The notes: generated by a model from the letters alone, not told the origin. A stretch of 64,000 nt of DNA from Streptomyces iranensis (GCF_017874715.1 NZ_JAGGLR010000028.1:1-64000); one strand, 5' to 3'; positions 8,772 through 17,914 are shown, numbered from the stretch's first letter. Numbers and translations: made by a program.

Positions 8772-8840
8772 CTGCTCCATGCGTGCCTACTCCATGCGTG
8801 CCTACTGCATGCGTACCTACTGCATGCGCCCTACTCCGTG
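8772..8840. repeat. 15-bp tandem repeat running into the end of the AraC gene
   Basis: About four and a half copies of a 15-base unit, CTACTCCATGCGTGC with one- to three-base variation, lie head to tail. The last partial copy contains the stop codon (CTA on this strand, 8831-8833) and the final codons of the AraC-type gene. Copy boundaries are near 8772, 8787, 8802, 8817 and 8831. Slippage would change the 3' untranslated region or the C-terminus of the regulator. Confidence 0.8.
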
Positions 8841-9811
8841 TGGCGGCCCGCGTTGAACGCCAGCCGGTAGGCGTGCGGTGAGGTGCCCACGAGGCGTGTG
8901 AAGTGGTAGCGCAGCGAGGCGTGTGAACCGAATCCGGCCTCCTCCGCGATCTGTTCGGCCGCCAGGTTCGTCGTCTCCAGCAGCCGCCGGGCCCGGTCGA
9001 TGCGCATCTGCAGCAGCAACTGCTGCGGAGTGGTGCCGACCTGATGCCTGAACTTCCGGTTCAGGCTGCGCACACTCATCGCGGCATGCCGTGCGATCGA
9101 CGTGAGGTCCAGCGGCGCCGTCAGGTTCTCCTCCATCCAGTCAATGGTCGACTGGAGCGAGTCGCTCGCATCGTCCGGGCTGACGTGCTCGATGAACTGC
9201 GCCTGGCCGCCGTCCCGCCAGGCGGGCATGATGATGCGCCGGGCGGTTTGCGCGGCCAGTTCCGCCCCGGCCTCGGTCCGTATGAGATGCAGGCACACAT
9301 CCAGTCCGGACGCCACACCGGCCGAGGTGAGCGTCTGCCCGTTGTCCACGAACAGCACAGCGGGATCGACGTCCACCGCGGGGTATTTCCGCGCGAGGTC
9401 GTCCGCCCACTGCCAGTGGGTCGTGGCCCGCAGCCCGTCGAGCAACCCCGCGGCGGCCAGGGTGAAGGCACCCACGCAAATCGACGCCACGCGGCTTCCG
9501 CGCGCGGCCGCGTCGCGCAGCACCTGGACCACCGCCGAATCCGGAGGATCGAGAAACCGTTCGGTGCCGGGGACGATGACGATCTCCGCATCGGCCACCG
9601 CGTCCAGGTCGTGGGGAGTGCGCAGCTCCGTCGCGCCCCAGTCGGCCGCGGTGCTGATGGACCGGCCCGATGCGCACAGACGAACCTCGTAGCGGGGCGG
9701 GGACGCCGGGCCGGGGCCGCCCACCGTATTGGCCATGCCGAAGACCTGACCCGGGGTCATCAGCTCGAATCCGATCGCTCCATCGAGTCCGAGCACCGCA
9801 ACAACCGTCAC
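8831..9811 (-). CDS. GlxA-type regulator: DJ-1/PfpI domain fused to AraC DNA-binding domain
   Basis: A 326-residue protein. Residues 1-190 form a class I glutamine-amidotransferase-like (DJ-1/PfpI) fold with the nucleophile-elbow sequence ASICVGAFTLAAAGLLDG. Residues 225-320 contain two helix-turn-helix motifs of the AraC family (LTSIARHAAMSVRSLNRKFR and AEQIAEEAGFGSHASLRYHF). It starts with GTG and no clear ribosome site. It is transcribed away from the HD hydrolase pseudogene at 9954, and the 142-base gap should hold both promoters. A second protein of the same architecture is encoded at 28161, also next to an HD gene, so the pair forms a repeated module. The effector is unknown. Confidence 0.9.
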   Translation of the reverse strand: MTVVAVLGLDGAIGFELMTPGQVFGMANTVGGPGPASPPRYEVRLCASGRSISTAADWGATELRTPHDLDAVADAEIVIVPGTERFLDPPDSAVVQVLRDAAARGSRVASICVGAFTLAAAGLLDGLRATTHWQWADDLARKYPAVDVDPAVLFVDNGQTLTSAGVASGLDVCLHLIRTEAGAELAAQTARRIIMPAWRDGGQAQFIEHVSPDDASDSLQSTIDWMEENLTAPLDLTSIARHAAMSVRSLNRKFRHQVGTTPQQLLLQMRIDRARRLLETTNLAAEQIAEEAGFGSHASLRYHFTRLVGTSPHAYRLAFNAGRHTE

Positions 9812-9953
9812 GGCCAGATCTTAGCAAGACATGGCCATCTGGCCACTTGAGGAGTTGATCACGGGCTCGGAGACTGATGTCCACCCCCACTTGAGCACCG
9901 GTCCGGGGCATGGAGCGTTCCCGGCGGCCGGCCTTCCGACAAGGAGCACTTCG

Positions 9954-10604
9954 ATGAGCGGCGACGGCTACTCCAGCGCCTTCCCGGACACCACACTCGC
10001 CCGTGCGGCCCACACCTATCTGCTCGGGATCGCCGCCACGACCCTGGTCAACCACAGCCTCCGCAGCTATCTGTTCGCGCGGGCCATCGGTGACCACAAG
10101 GGCCTGCGGGCGGGTGCGGACTACGACGACGAGCTGCTCTTCCTGGGGTGTGCGCTCCACGACATCGGCCTCACCGAGGAGGGCGACGGCGAGCAGCGGT
10201 TCGAGGTCGACGGCGCCGACCTGGCCGCCAGGTTCCTGATCGAGAACGGGCTGAGCGCGGCCAAGGCGGAGATCGTCTGATGCGCGATCGCGCTGCACAC
10301 CTCGCAGGGGATCGCCGGCCGCAAGCGCCATGAGATCGCCCTGGCCCAGTCGGGGATCGGAGCGGACATCTTCGGCTTCGGGGCGGACCTGCTTCCCGAG
10401 GGCCACGGCCTCAGCGTTCACGCGGACTACCCCAGGCTCGACCTGGGCCACGAAATCCGCGACATCATCGTGGCGCAGGCGGCCGCGAAGCCGCACAAGG
10501 CCCCGCCCTTCAGCTTCCCCGGCGAGCTCCTGAAGGAGCGGTCGCCCCAGGCCGTGGTTCCCGGCTACGGCCAGTTGCTGGCGTCCTGTCCGTGGGAGTC
10601 ATGA
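9954..10604 (+). pseudogene. HD-domain hydrolase (cyanamide-hydratase-like) interrupted by in-frame TGA
   Basis: The frame starts at an ATG with a good AAGGAG site and would give 216 residues, but codon 109 (10278-10280) is TGA. Beyond it the same frame continues with clear family sequence to a TGA at 10602. HD residues are recognisable on both sides: NHSLR (His34), LHDIG (His69-Asp70) before the stop and AIALHT (His115) after it. The intact paralogue at 27526 has Trp at codon 109 and the same following AIALHT. TGG to TGA is therefore the simplest explanation. The family includes HD hydrolases related to cyanamide hydratase. The truncated product would lack part of the metal site. A sequencing error or readthrough cannot be excluded. 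Confidence 0.85.
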
Positions 10605-10620
10605 GCCGGTCAGTCGCCCG

Positions 10621-10677
10621 GCACACCGGGCCTGGCGGGGCACACCGGGCCCGGCGGGGCACACCGGGCCCGGCGGG
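10621..10677. repeat. Three tandem copies of a 19-bp GC-rich unit
   Basis: The unit GCACACCGGGCCCGGCGGG is repeated three times without gaps (10621-10639, 10640-10658, 10659-10677); the first copy has one T for C difference. It fills most of the gap between the HD pseudogene and the convergent SGNH gene. Each copy contains CCGGGCCCGG and can fold, so it may act as a bidirectional terminator. Confidence 0.8.
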
Positions 10678-10687
10678 TCGAACGGTC

Positions 10688-11890
10688 TCAGGGGCCGTCG
10701 GCGCAGTCGAGTGCCGTGAGGTCGATGGCGTCGGCCAGCACCTGCATCCCCTTGTCGTTGGGGTGCAGATGGTCGCCGTTGTCGAAGAACGGCAGGATGC
10801 GCTCGGGGTCGTAGGGGCTGCGCAGGGCGCGGTCGAAGTCGGTCACCGCGTCGAACTCACCGCTGCTTCGGACGAAGGCGTTGACCTCCTGGCGTACCCC
10901 CTCCGCGGCCGTGTCCCATTCGCTCCAGCCCTTGAAGGGCCCCACGGTGGCACCGACCACGCACATGCCGGCCGCGTGCGCCCGCTCGATGATCCGGCGG
11001 TATCCGGCGATCATGTCCGCGGCGGTGACGCCGGTGTGCGCCTTGATGTCGTTGACCCCCTCGAAGAGGAACACGGTCCGCACGCCCGGGAGGGACAGGA
11101 CATCACGGTCGAGCCGGTTCAGGGCGCTCTGCCCGGCACCGTCGGCGAGGACCTTGTTGCCGGAGATCCCCTCGTTCGCCACTCCCTCGACGTCGGTGGC
11201 CGCCTGCCGCAACCGGCGCGCGAGGTAGTCGGGCCAGCGGCGGTTGAGATCGGTGGTGGACTGCCAGCCGTCGGTGATGGAGTCGCCGAGCGCGGCCACG
11301 GCACCGGTCGCGGCGGATGTCCGGACGGTGGCGGCGTCGAGGTAGAACCAGGAGCCGGTGGTGTCCGTCCAGTGCGCGCCGCTCTCCTCCCCCGTGTGGT
11401 CGCCCTGGGTCGTGTACGACGTCTGCATCGCCATCCCGTGGCCCGTCGCCGGACCGGCCGCGTCGGGGGTGTGCAGGCTGACGACCAGGTTGGTGGCGGC
11501 GGGCAGACTGCCGGGCAGGGCGTCGCTGAGCACCACCTCGCCCGCCGGGATGGTGACGGTGGGCCCGCCGCCGAAGGTCAACCGCCGGTTGCTGCCCCGC
11601 TTCAGCTCGGCGCCCGACTTCTGCACGCCGACGTAAGAGCTGTCGAGGGTCAGCGGCCGGTCGCCGAAGGCGTTGGAGAGGCGGATGCGCAGATCGCTTC
11701 CGCCGACGCTGGTGTGCACGACCATCCGGTAGCCGCGGTCCGGTGTTCCGTCTCCTACGCGATCCGCGCTCGCCGCCCAGGTGACGACGTCATGTCGGCC
11801 GCTCGCCGCCGCGGCGGGTGTGGCGTGCAGCGCGGCGGCCGCGAGCAGTACGACGCCCAGGCCGCCGATGGCGGCACGGCGAGCCGTCAT
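10688..11890 (-). CDS. Secreted SGNH/GDSL-family esterase
   Basis: A 400-residue secreted protein with a signal peptide (hydrophobic core IGGLGVVLLAAAALHA, cleavage after an Ala-rich run near residue 29). The catalytic Ser is Ser204 in ALGDSITDG, the oxyanion block appears as FEGVNDIKAH, and the Asp-x-x-His pair is DHLH at residues 373-376. An N-terminal beta-rich domain of about 160 residues precedes the hydrolase domain. The ATG at 11890 overlaps the stop of the GH95 gene (ATGA), so the two are translationally coupled. Coupling to a fucosidase-type enzyme suggests removal of acetyl or other acyl groups from glycans. A lipase or esterase acting on something else remains possible. Confidence 0.85.
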   Translation of the reverse strand: MTARRAAIGGLGVVLLAAAALHATPAAAASGRHDVVTWAASADRVGDGTPDRGYRMVVHTSVGGSDLRIRLSNAFGDRPLTLDSSYVGVQKSGAELKRGSNRRLTFGGGPTVTIPAGEVVLSDALPGSLPAATNLVVSLHTPDAAGPATGHGMAMQTSYTTQGDHTGEESGAHWTDTTGSWFYLDAATVRTSAATGAVAALGDSITDGWQSTTDLNRRWPDYLARRLRQAATDVEGVANEGISGNKVLADGAGQSALNRLDRDVLSLPGVRTVFLFEGVNDIKAHTGVTAADMIAGYRRIIERAHAAGMCVVGATVGPFKGWSEWDTAAEGVRQEVNAFVRSSGEFDAVTDFDRALRSPYDPERILPFFDNGDHLHPNDKGMQVLADAIDLTALDCADGP

Positions 11891-14310
11891 CGGGCGAGCC
11901 CCTTCAGCGTGACGGACGCACCGGGCTCCAGGCGGACCGTGCGGGAGGTGGAGCCATGGGCCACCGTCGTCGTCCGGCCACCGACGCTGCGGATCGTGAC
12001 GGACGTCGGTACCCCCTGCCGCCAGCGCAGATCGACGACGAAGCCGCCTCGCGCGGCCAGTCCCGTGACCGAGCCGGACGCGGCCCAGGCGTCGGGCAGG
12101 GCGGGGAGGAGTTCCAGGTGGCCGGGGCGGGAGTACAGCAGCATCTCGCTCATCGCCGCCGGGGTGCCGAAGTTGGCGTCGATCTGGAAGATGCCGCGGC
12201 CCTTCTCCACCTCGTAGATGTCGAAGAGGTTGAACGCGGTGCCGTTGCTGCCGTCGGTGGACGGGCGGAGGTTGTTGGCCACAAGCTGATATGCCGTGTC
12301 GGCGTCCTTCAGCCGCGCCCAGCACGCGGCCCGCCAGGCGTTGGCCCAGCCGAAACTGTTCATGCCGCGCGCGGTGAGCAGGGCGGTGGCCCCGTCCACC
12401 AGTTCCTGGGGAGTGGAGCCGTCGGGGCGGATGCGGTCGCCGGGGAACAGGCCGATCAGCGGGGACAGATGGCGGTGGGTGGTCTCCCCGAGGTTGTCGG
12501 GGGACATCCACTCCTGGAGCCAGCCGGTCTTCGGGCTCACCTCCGGCAGGTACAGCTTCCTGCGCAGCGAGGCGATCGTGTCCGCGTAGGCGGTGTCCCG
12601 CTTCAGCTCGGCCGCCGCGGCGGCGAAGTTGCCGAACAGCGCCCACACCAGCTCCTGGGCGTAGGTGATGCCCTTGGCGTCCTGCGGGCCGTGTTCTGGC
12701 GACCAGTCCTTGTCGTCGATCAGCACCTCCCTGGAGGTGCCGGGGAGGGTGGTGGTGAGCAGCCGGGCCTCCCAGAACTCACAGGCGCCCTTGAGCAGGG
12801 GGTAGATCTTCGCCAGATACGCCCGCGACTGGGTGTACTCGTAGTGCTCGTACAGGCTGTTGCTCAGCCAGGCGTTGCCGGCGGGATGCCACCACCAGCC
12901 GCTTCCGCCGTGGATGTTGGTGGAGAAGGCGACGGTCCAGCCGGCGACCTTCTCTGTGGAGTTGCGGTAGCGGTTGCGCGGGTCGTTGAAGAGGTCGTGG
13001 GTGAGCTTGGCCCAGGACGGGAGCTGGGCCAGGCAGTAGTCGGCGAAGGCGTCGAAGCACGAGGACAGGCCCGCGCGGTCGGCCATCCAGTAGTTCATCT
13101 GGATGTTGATGTCGGTGTGGTAGTCGCCCATCCAGTCCGGGTCGTTGCCGTCCAGCCAGAGGCCCTGGAGGTTCAGGGGGAGGCTGTCGCGCGAGCCGGA
13201 GATCATGAGATAGCGGCTGAACTGGAGGTAGGCGGCCTCCAGTTCGGGGTCGGGCACACCGTCCCGGGCGCGTGCGGTGAGGCGCTTCCAGGTGTCCAGG
13301 GAGCGCTGGGCGTCCGTGGAGGTGCCGAGCGAGAGGGTGAACCGCTCGTACAGGCGGCGGTAGTCGGCGATATGGGTGCGCCGCAGAGTGTCCGCAGAGT
13401 GCCGGGCGGCGGCGAGAACCTTCGTACGGGCCAGCCCCTCGGGGTCGAGGGTGGGGTCGCGGTAGCCGCGGTCGGCGTCGGGCGCGTAGTTGGTGCCGCC
13501 GCTGACCACCACGGTGAGGTCCTTGCAGCCGGAGAAGTCGACGCGAGTGCCGTTGACGCGGACCCGGCCGCCGCTGCCGTACGCCGTGACCGCCGCGCCG
13601 TATCGCAGGCCGTTGGGGAAGGACGCGCCGAACGACTCCGCACTCGCGGGCTTTTCGCCGTGGGTGCCCTCCAGGGTGACGCTGCCGGTGTAGCGTCCGC
13701 CACCGCTCTGGGTGAAGTGCAGGACGATCGCGTCATCGGGGTGGCTGGCGAAGATCTGGCGCCGGTAGGTGACGCCGGAGTGGGCGTAGGAGCTGGTGAC
13801 CAGCCCTTGCGCGAGGTCGAGGGTGCGGCGGTAGCCGTTGACGCCGGACAGGTCGTGGTCGGGGATGTCCACGGTGAGCCGGGCCAACAGGGTGAACGAG
13901 CCGAAGTCGCCACGTCCGTAGGGGAATTGGCCATCGGCGTCGAGGGTGTCGTTGAGGCCGCCGGTCCACATCGTGGCGTCGGTGATCAGAAGCAGCTCGC
14001 GGCCGGGGTCGTTGCTCGCGAGGGCGCCGAGGCGGCCGTTGCCGACCGGCAGGCCCTGCTCGATCAGCGAGCCCTCGTCGCCGGGGGCCTGCCACCACAG
14101 CTCGTCGTGTGAGGTGCCGGTGAGCGGCGGGGTGTCGGCCGGGCGGCGGGGCGCGGCGGAGGCGGTGAAGGCGGGCAGGGCGCCGAGGGCCAGGGTGAGT
14201 CCGGCCGTCGCCGCGAGGGACAGCGCGGTTCGTCTGCTGGGGTCTGTGCCGGAGTCTCTGTCGAGGTCTCCGTCGGGGTCTCTGCCGGTGTCGGTCGGGC
14301 GGGGGTTCAT
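11887..14310 (-). CDS. Secreted GH95 alpha-L-fucosidase/galactosidase family enzyme
   Basis: An 807-residue exported glycosidase. The N-terminus has a twin-arginine signal (PSRRTALSLAATAGLTLALG), so export is probably folded by Tat. The beta-sandwich N-domain with LPVGNGRLGALASND is followed by the (alpha/alpha)6 catalytic part with LNLQGLWLDGNDPDW and DYHTDINIQMNYW. The conserved Asn of this block and the Glu of SPEHG are the likely catalytic residues by comparison with bifidobacterial GH95. The C-terminal beta domain ends near EPGASVTLKG. GH95 enzymes act on 1,2-alpha-L-fucosides; some act on L-galactosides. I choose ATG 14310, which has GGAG seven bases upstream, over an ATG at 14346 that would displace the signal peptide. 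Asp replaces the more usual Asn in YHTDIN. Confidence 0.88.
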   Translation of the reverse strand: MNPRPTDTGRDPDGDLDRDSGTDPSRRTALSLAATAGLTLALGALPAFTASAAPRRPADTPPLTGTSHDELWWQAPGDEGSLIEQGLPVGNGRLGALASNDPGRELLLITDATMWTGGLNDTLDADGQFPYGRGDFGSFTLLARLTVDIPDHDLSGVNGYRRTLDLAQGLVTSSYAHSGVTYRRQIFASHPDDAIVLHFTQSGGGRYTGSVTLEGTHGEKPASAESFGASFPNGLRYGAAVTAYGSGGRVRVNGTRVDFSGCKDLTVVVSGGTNYAPDADRGYRDPTLDPEGLARTKVLAAARHSADTLRRTHIADYRRLYERFTLSLGTSTDAQRSLDTWKRLTARARDGVPDPELEAAYLQFSRYLMISGSRDSLPLNLQGLWLDGNDPDWMGDYHTDINIQMNYWMADRAGLSSCFDAFADYCLAQLPSWAKLTHDLFNDPRNRYRNSTEKVAGWTVAFSTNIHGGSGWWWHPAGNAWLSNSLYEHYEYTQSRAYLAKIYPLLKGACEFWEARLLTTTLPGTSREVLIDDKDWSPEHGPQDAKGITYAQELVWALFGNFAAAAAELKRDTAYADTIASLRRKLYLPEVSPKTGWLQEWMSPDNLGETTHRHLSPLIGLFPGDRIRPDGSTPQELVDGATALLTARGMNSFGWANAWRAACWARLKDADTAYQLVANNLRPSTDGSNGTAFNLFDIYEVEKGRGIFQIDANFGTPAAMSEMLLYSRPGHLELLPALPDAWAASGSVTGLAARGGFVVDLRWRQGVPTSVTIRSVGGRTTTVAHGSTSRTVRLEPGASVTLKGLAR

Positions 14311-14344
14311 GGCGGCTCCAGGCGTCTGAGATCGGCAGATCGGC

Positions 14345-14374
14345 AAGGGGCCCGGCCGAGGGGCCGGGCCCCTT
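14345..14374 (-). terminator. Hairpin between the GH27 and GH95 genes
   Basis: A perfect 13-base stem, AAGGGGCCCGGCC against GGCCGGGCCCCTT, with a four-base loop lies six bases after the GH27 stop. Only 34 bases separate it from the GH95 start, so GH95 either depends on readthrough or has a promoter inside this hairpin region or within GH27. Confidence 0.8.
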
Positions 14375-14379
14375 GGTGT

Positions 14380-16200
14380 TCAGGAGGACTTCGGTACGTC
14401 GATCCGGTCGATGTCCGGTGCGTAGCCGGAACCGCTGTCGAACGTGATGGTGTTGGAGCCGGCCTTGAGCGTCACCGGAACGTAGACACTATTGACGGTG
14501 GACCAGTCGCCTGTCGAGGGGAACTTGTGGCGGGTGGCGCCGCCGCCGTTGGCCGAGACATCGGCGGAGCGGGCGTCACCGCTGACGTAGGCCACCTTGA
14601 TCTGGTAGGTGCCGGCCTTGTCCACGACGACGTCGTTGATGGTCAGCTTGGACCCGGTGTAGAGGTTGCCGACCTTGTGGCCGTCGGAGCAGGCCGGGCA
14701 GTCGGCCACGGAGGCGTTGCCACCGAGGGTGTTCGCGGGGGACTCGGCCTCGATACCGGTCCATGTGAGCGCGTCGCCGCGCGGGGTGACCGTGAAGAGG
14801 CGGGAGCCGTGGGCGGGCAGGGCCTGGGTGATCCGGTTCTTGTGAGTGCCGAGGTTCTCGTGGTTCCACAGGTCCCGGACCGCGGCCTTGCCGGTGAAGC
14901 CGAGCGTCGACCAGTCGGCGGTCACCGAGGCCGGTCTGTCGGCCAGGTTGAACAGGGCGACCGTGTAGCTGCCGTCGTGGTTCTTCGCGGCCCACACCTG
15001 CTGGGGGTCGGACGGCGTGACCGGTTGCGCGGGCGGGGTGTCGCCCTGGTTGACGGCGATGACCTCGCGGTTGGTCAGCAGCGACAGCCCGTAGGAGTCC
15101 AGCTTGGTCACATCGTCGCCGGTGTAGAGCGGGGACTTGGCGATCGCCCACAACGTGGCGTAGCTCTGCCGCTCGGCCTTGGTCAGGCCGTCCATCTCGC
15201 CATTGCCCACATCGAGGGAGTCGAGGTCGTTCCAGCCGCCGGGACCGGCGTGCCGGGTCCAGGCCGGGGTGTCGTCCCAGCGGTCGTCGACGGAGTTCTC
15301 CCAGCTGACGAGCGTGTTGCAGTAGCACTCGACGTCGGTGTCGACGCGCCAGCCGTTGGAGTGCTTCTTCCAGTCGTCGGCGTGCCCGATGTCCAGGGAC
15401 CAGGACAGCTCCAGGTGGATCGGGCGGCCGGTGGCGGAGATCGCCTTCTGCCAGGCGGCCACGTCGGCGACGTTGTTGTAGTTGTCGCCGCTCTTGAAGG
15501 AGCCGGGGCCCACACCGTCGAGCTTGAGGAAGTCATAGCCCCAATCGGCGAACATCCGCGCCTGGGAGTCGATGTACTTCTGTGCGCAGGGGTCGGAAAA
15601 GTCGATCTTGTACGCGCTGTCCCAGCCGTTGGTGGTGCGCAGGTCGTCGTAGACGATGTCGGCGGTGGTGCAGCCCTCGGCGTTCCAGATCGGCACCTTG
15701 CCCCCGCCGTACGCCTCCTTCTCCAGGCCGACGGGCAGATAGATACCGGCCTTGAGGCCCTTGGAGTGGATGCGGTCGGCGACCGACTTCATACCGCTGG
15801 GGAAGCGCACCGGGTCGGCCTTCTGCCGGCCGTACTCGTCGAACTCGGGCGTCCACGCGTAGTCGCGCCACCAGCCCGCGTCGATGTTGATGTAGTCGTA
15901 GCCGTACTTCTTGAGCTTGGCGGCGACGGCATCGGTCTGCTTGAGGACGTTCGCCTCGGTGAGGTAGCTGTAGTCGCCGTTCGGGGTGAGGCCCGGGTAC
16001 TTCGACGACTGCATGCTCCAACTGGACCAGCCCATATAGGGCTTGGCGGCGGCGGTGGCCGAGGACGCCGGGGTGGCGTCGCCTTTGCCGGGCTGTGCCT
16101 GCGCCGCCGGGGCGGCCGTGGCGAGGCCCGCGGCGAGGGCCAGGACGACGAGGGATCTCAGACCGCGTACGGGCATGACGGGGTACGAGGGTGACCGCAT
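14380..16200 (-). CDS. Secreted GH27 alpha-galactosidase with C-terminal carbohydrate-binding module
   Basis: A 606-residue secreted enzyme. A Sec signal peptide (VRGLRSLVVLALAAGLATAAPAA) precedes the barrel, which starts with KPYMGWSSW. The nucleophile is Asp228 in YDFLKLDGV, and the acid/base is Asp287 or Asp289 in GWRVDTDV. GGWNDLDSLDVGNGEMDG marks the GH27 active-site rim. An all-beta domain follows, and residues from about 475 (IEAESPANTLGG, then a Cys-rich ADCPACSDG) form a CBM35/CBM6-like module. The start has an AGGAGG site at seven bases. GH27 removes terminal alpha-galactose, sometimes alpha-N-acetylgalactosamine or beta-L-arabinopyranose. It is next to the ROK repressor gene, its probable regulator. 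Confidence 0.9.
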   Translation of the reverse strand: MRSPSYPVMPVRGLRSLVVLALAAGLATAAPAAQAQPGKGDATPASSATAAAKPYMGWSSWSMQSSKYPGLTPNGDYSYLTEANVLKQTDAVAAKLKKYGYDYINIDAGWWRDYAWTPEFDEYGRQKADPVRFPSGMKSVADRIHSKGLKAGIYLPVGLEKEAYGGGKVPIWNAEGCTTADIVYDDLRTTNGWDSAYKIDFSDPCAQKYIDSQARMFADWGYDFLKLDGVGPGSFKSGDNYNNVADVAAWQKAISATGRPIHLELSWSLDIGHADDWKKHSNGWRVDTDVECYCNTLVSWENSVDDRWDDTPAWTRHAGPGGWNDLDSLDVGNGEMDGLTKAERQSYATLWAIAKSPLYTGDDVTKLDSYGLSLLTNREVIAVNQGDTPPAQPVTPSDPQQVWAAKNHDGSYTVALFNLADRPASVTADWSTLGFTGKAAVRDLWNHENLGTHKNRITQALPAHGSRLFTVTPRGDALTWTGIEAESPANTLGGNASVADCPACSDGHKVGNLYTGSKLTINDVVVDKAGTYQIKVAYVSGDARSADVSANGGGATRHKFPSTGDWSTVNSVYVPVTLKAGSNTITFDSGSGYAPDIDRIDVPKSS

Positions 16201-16475
16201 GGGTCTGCCTCCTGGGGGTGTGGTTCGGGGAACGGGGTGGCGGGAAGACGCGGCGGGATTCGGGGGTACGGCGGTGGAGGTTGCCCTTGCCTCAACCGAC
16301 GGTGGGGGAAGGGCAGCGCGATCGAGGCAGACAGAGGTGGCCGGACGAGGCCCGGCGGGGCGATCAGACGTCAGGGGAAGACGACCGCGCGGCAGAGGCG
16401 GTCGCCGCGTCCGCGACGGGATCGGGGAGAGGTCGCGAAGGGCACGGAGTTCCCGGTCGTGTCAGGCGGGCGGCG

Positions 16476-17681
16476 TCATGGCTGCTGCTCTCCTCCTCGG
16501 CCGCGCTGGTTCGCGTCTGATCTGATGAAGGACTGGATGGCGGTGGCCGCGGCTCCACGGGCCCATTCATCGAAGGGCAGCGGCCGGATCTGTACATCGC
16601 ACCGCGCCGCGGAGCCGAAGGCCGCCGTGGCGAAGGCGTCACGGATGTGATCGGCGAACAGGTCATAGGCGGCCAGGCCCTCGCCGGAGATGATCACGCG
16701 TTCGGGGCCGAGCAGATTGGCCACGGTGGCGATACCGCGACCGATGGCGTCCCCTGCCCGTGCGTAGATCTCCCGTGCCCCGGCCACCCCGTCGTGGGCC
16801 AGTCCGGCGGCCTCGACCGCGTCGGCCACCTGGACCCCCGTGGCCGCGCGGACCTGACGGACGATGGCGTCGTCGCTCGCGATGGCCTCCACACAGCCGC
16901 GGTTGCCGCAGTGGCAGCGGGGGCCCGCCGGGTCGACGGTGACGTGTCCGATCTCGCCCGCCACGCCGTGGGCCCCGGCCACCACCCCGCCGTGGACCAC
17001 GAGACCGCAGCCGATGCCCGCGCCGACCGTCACGACGGCGAAGCCGGACAGTCCCACGCCCGCCCCGAACCACTGCTCGGCCACGGTCAGCGCGCGCACG
17101 TCGTTGTCGACGGTCACCGGCAGACCCGTGGTCATGGCGGCGAGTTCGGCGAGTGGCACATCACGCCACTCCAGGAAGGGCGAGTAGCGCACCACGCCCT
17201 CGGCGCGGTCCACATCGCCGGATACGGCCATGCCCAGACCCGCGACGCGCACGCCGAGGCCGTCCGCCTCGATGAGCAGCTCCCGGACGAGTTCCGCGGC
17301 CGTCCCCAGCACCGCCCTGGGGTCGCGGGCGGGGAGGGGGATGTGCCGGGCGACGAGGATCCGGCAGCACAGGTCGGTGAGCACACCGATGATCGTGTCC
17401 CCGGTCACCTTGACCCCGATGAACAGCGCGCGGCCGCCATCAACCCGCACCAGGTTCGCGGGCCGCCCGAGCGCCGGGCGCGCGTCCTCGTCCACGTCCT
17501 CCACCAGGTAGCCGGCCTCGATCAGGGGACGGACCGCCTTGGTGACGGCCGCGGCCGACAGCCCCGCCCGCCGCGCCACTTCCAGGCGGGTGAGAGGGCC
17601 CTGCGACAGGACCGTGGTGAAGATCTGCGAGGCGGCCGACGTATGCGCCGGGAACGACTCGACAGCGGAGGGCGAGGACAT
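16476..17681 (-). CDS. ROK-family sugar-responsive repressor
   Basis: A 401-residue NagC/XylR-type regulator. The N-terminal winged helix includes GPLTRLEVARRAGLSAAAVTKAVRPL (about residues 28-53). The C-terminal ROK sugar-kinase-like domain has the zinc site His246 with CHCGNRGCVE (Cys256, Cys258, Cys263). An in-frame ATG at 17729 exists, but the ATG at 17681 sits at the predicted transcription start (see the promoter entry), so I use the shorter form. It is divergent from the GH36 gene and upstream, on the same strand, of GH27 and GH95. Control of this alpha-galactoside island by a galactose-like effector is a reasonable inference. The 275 bases between this gene and GH27 should contain the GH27 promoter; I see no clean operator there. 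Confidence 0.9.
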   Translation of the reverse strand: MSSPSAVESFPAHTSAASQIFTTVLSQGPLTRLEVARRAGLSAAAVTKAVRPLIEAGYLVEDVDEDARPALGRPANLVRVDGGRALFIGVKVTGDTIIGVLTDLCCRILVARHIPLPARDPRAVLGTAAELVRELLIEADGLGVRVAGLGMAVSGDVDRAEGVVRYSPFLEWRDVPLAELAAMTTGLPVTVDNDVRALTVAEQWFGAGVGLSGFAVVTVGAGIGCGLVVHGGVVAGAHGVAGEIGHVTVDPAGPRCHCGNRGCVEAIASDDAIVRQVRAATGVQVADAVEAAGLAHDGVAGAREIYARAGDAIGRGIATVANLLGPERVIISGEGLAAYDLFADHIRDAFATAAFGSAARCDVQIRPLPFDEWARGAAATAIQSFIRSDANQRGRGGEQQP

Positions 17682-17688
17682 GGCCGGG

Positions 17689-17717
17689 AACCTAGGCTCC
17701 TTATTTTCCGCTGTCAA
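17689..17717 (-). promoter_or_regulatory. Leaderless promoter of the ROK gene
   Basis: Read on the minus strand, TTGACA (17717-17712) is followed after exactly 17 bases by TAGGTT (17694-17689). The ATG at 17681 begins eight bases downstream, after a seven-base gap. This is close to the streptomycete vegetative consensus and places the transcription start on the start codon. No ribosome site is present, which agrees. Confidence 0.65.
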
Positions 17718-17914
17718 TGAAAGAAGCAAGAATCTCCTGAGGATTGCCTGTGAGCCCTGATCCCGCTTCCAAAGCCCGACTCATGCAGGGGTGTTGACAT
17801 GTGATCGAAGGTCTCGTTGGCTTATTGGGCGACCCTCTTCCCTCACTCGCCGAGCGCCCCGCATCCGTACGCCGCACCCGTCGCTCCCCCGCCGTCCTTC
17901 GAACGTGAGGCCCG

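Noticed and set aside
8772..8840. Possible CRISPR array from regularly repeated 15-base units
   Set aside because: Copies are directly adjacent without spacers and only 15 bases long.
10621..10677. Possible CRISPR or origin iterons from 19-base repeats
   Set aside because: Only three ungapped copies, GC-rich and hairpin-forming, between convergent genes; a terminator-like role is simpler.
11818..14112. A 764-codon plus-strand open frame opposite GH95
   Set aside because: Low-complexity Val/Gly/Ala/Glu product mirrors codon bias of the antisense GH95 gene, which has signal peptide and catalytic motifs.
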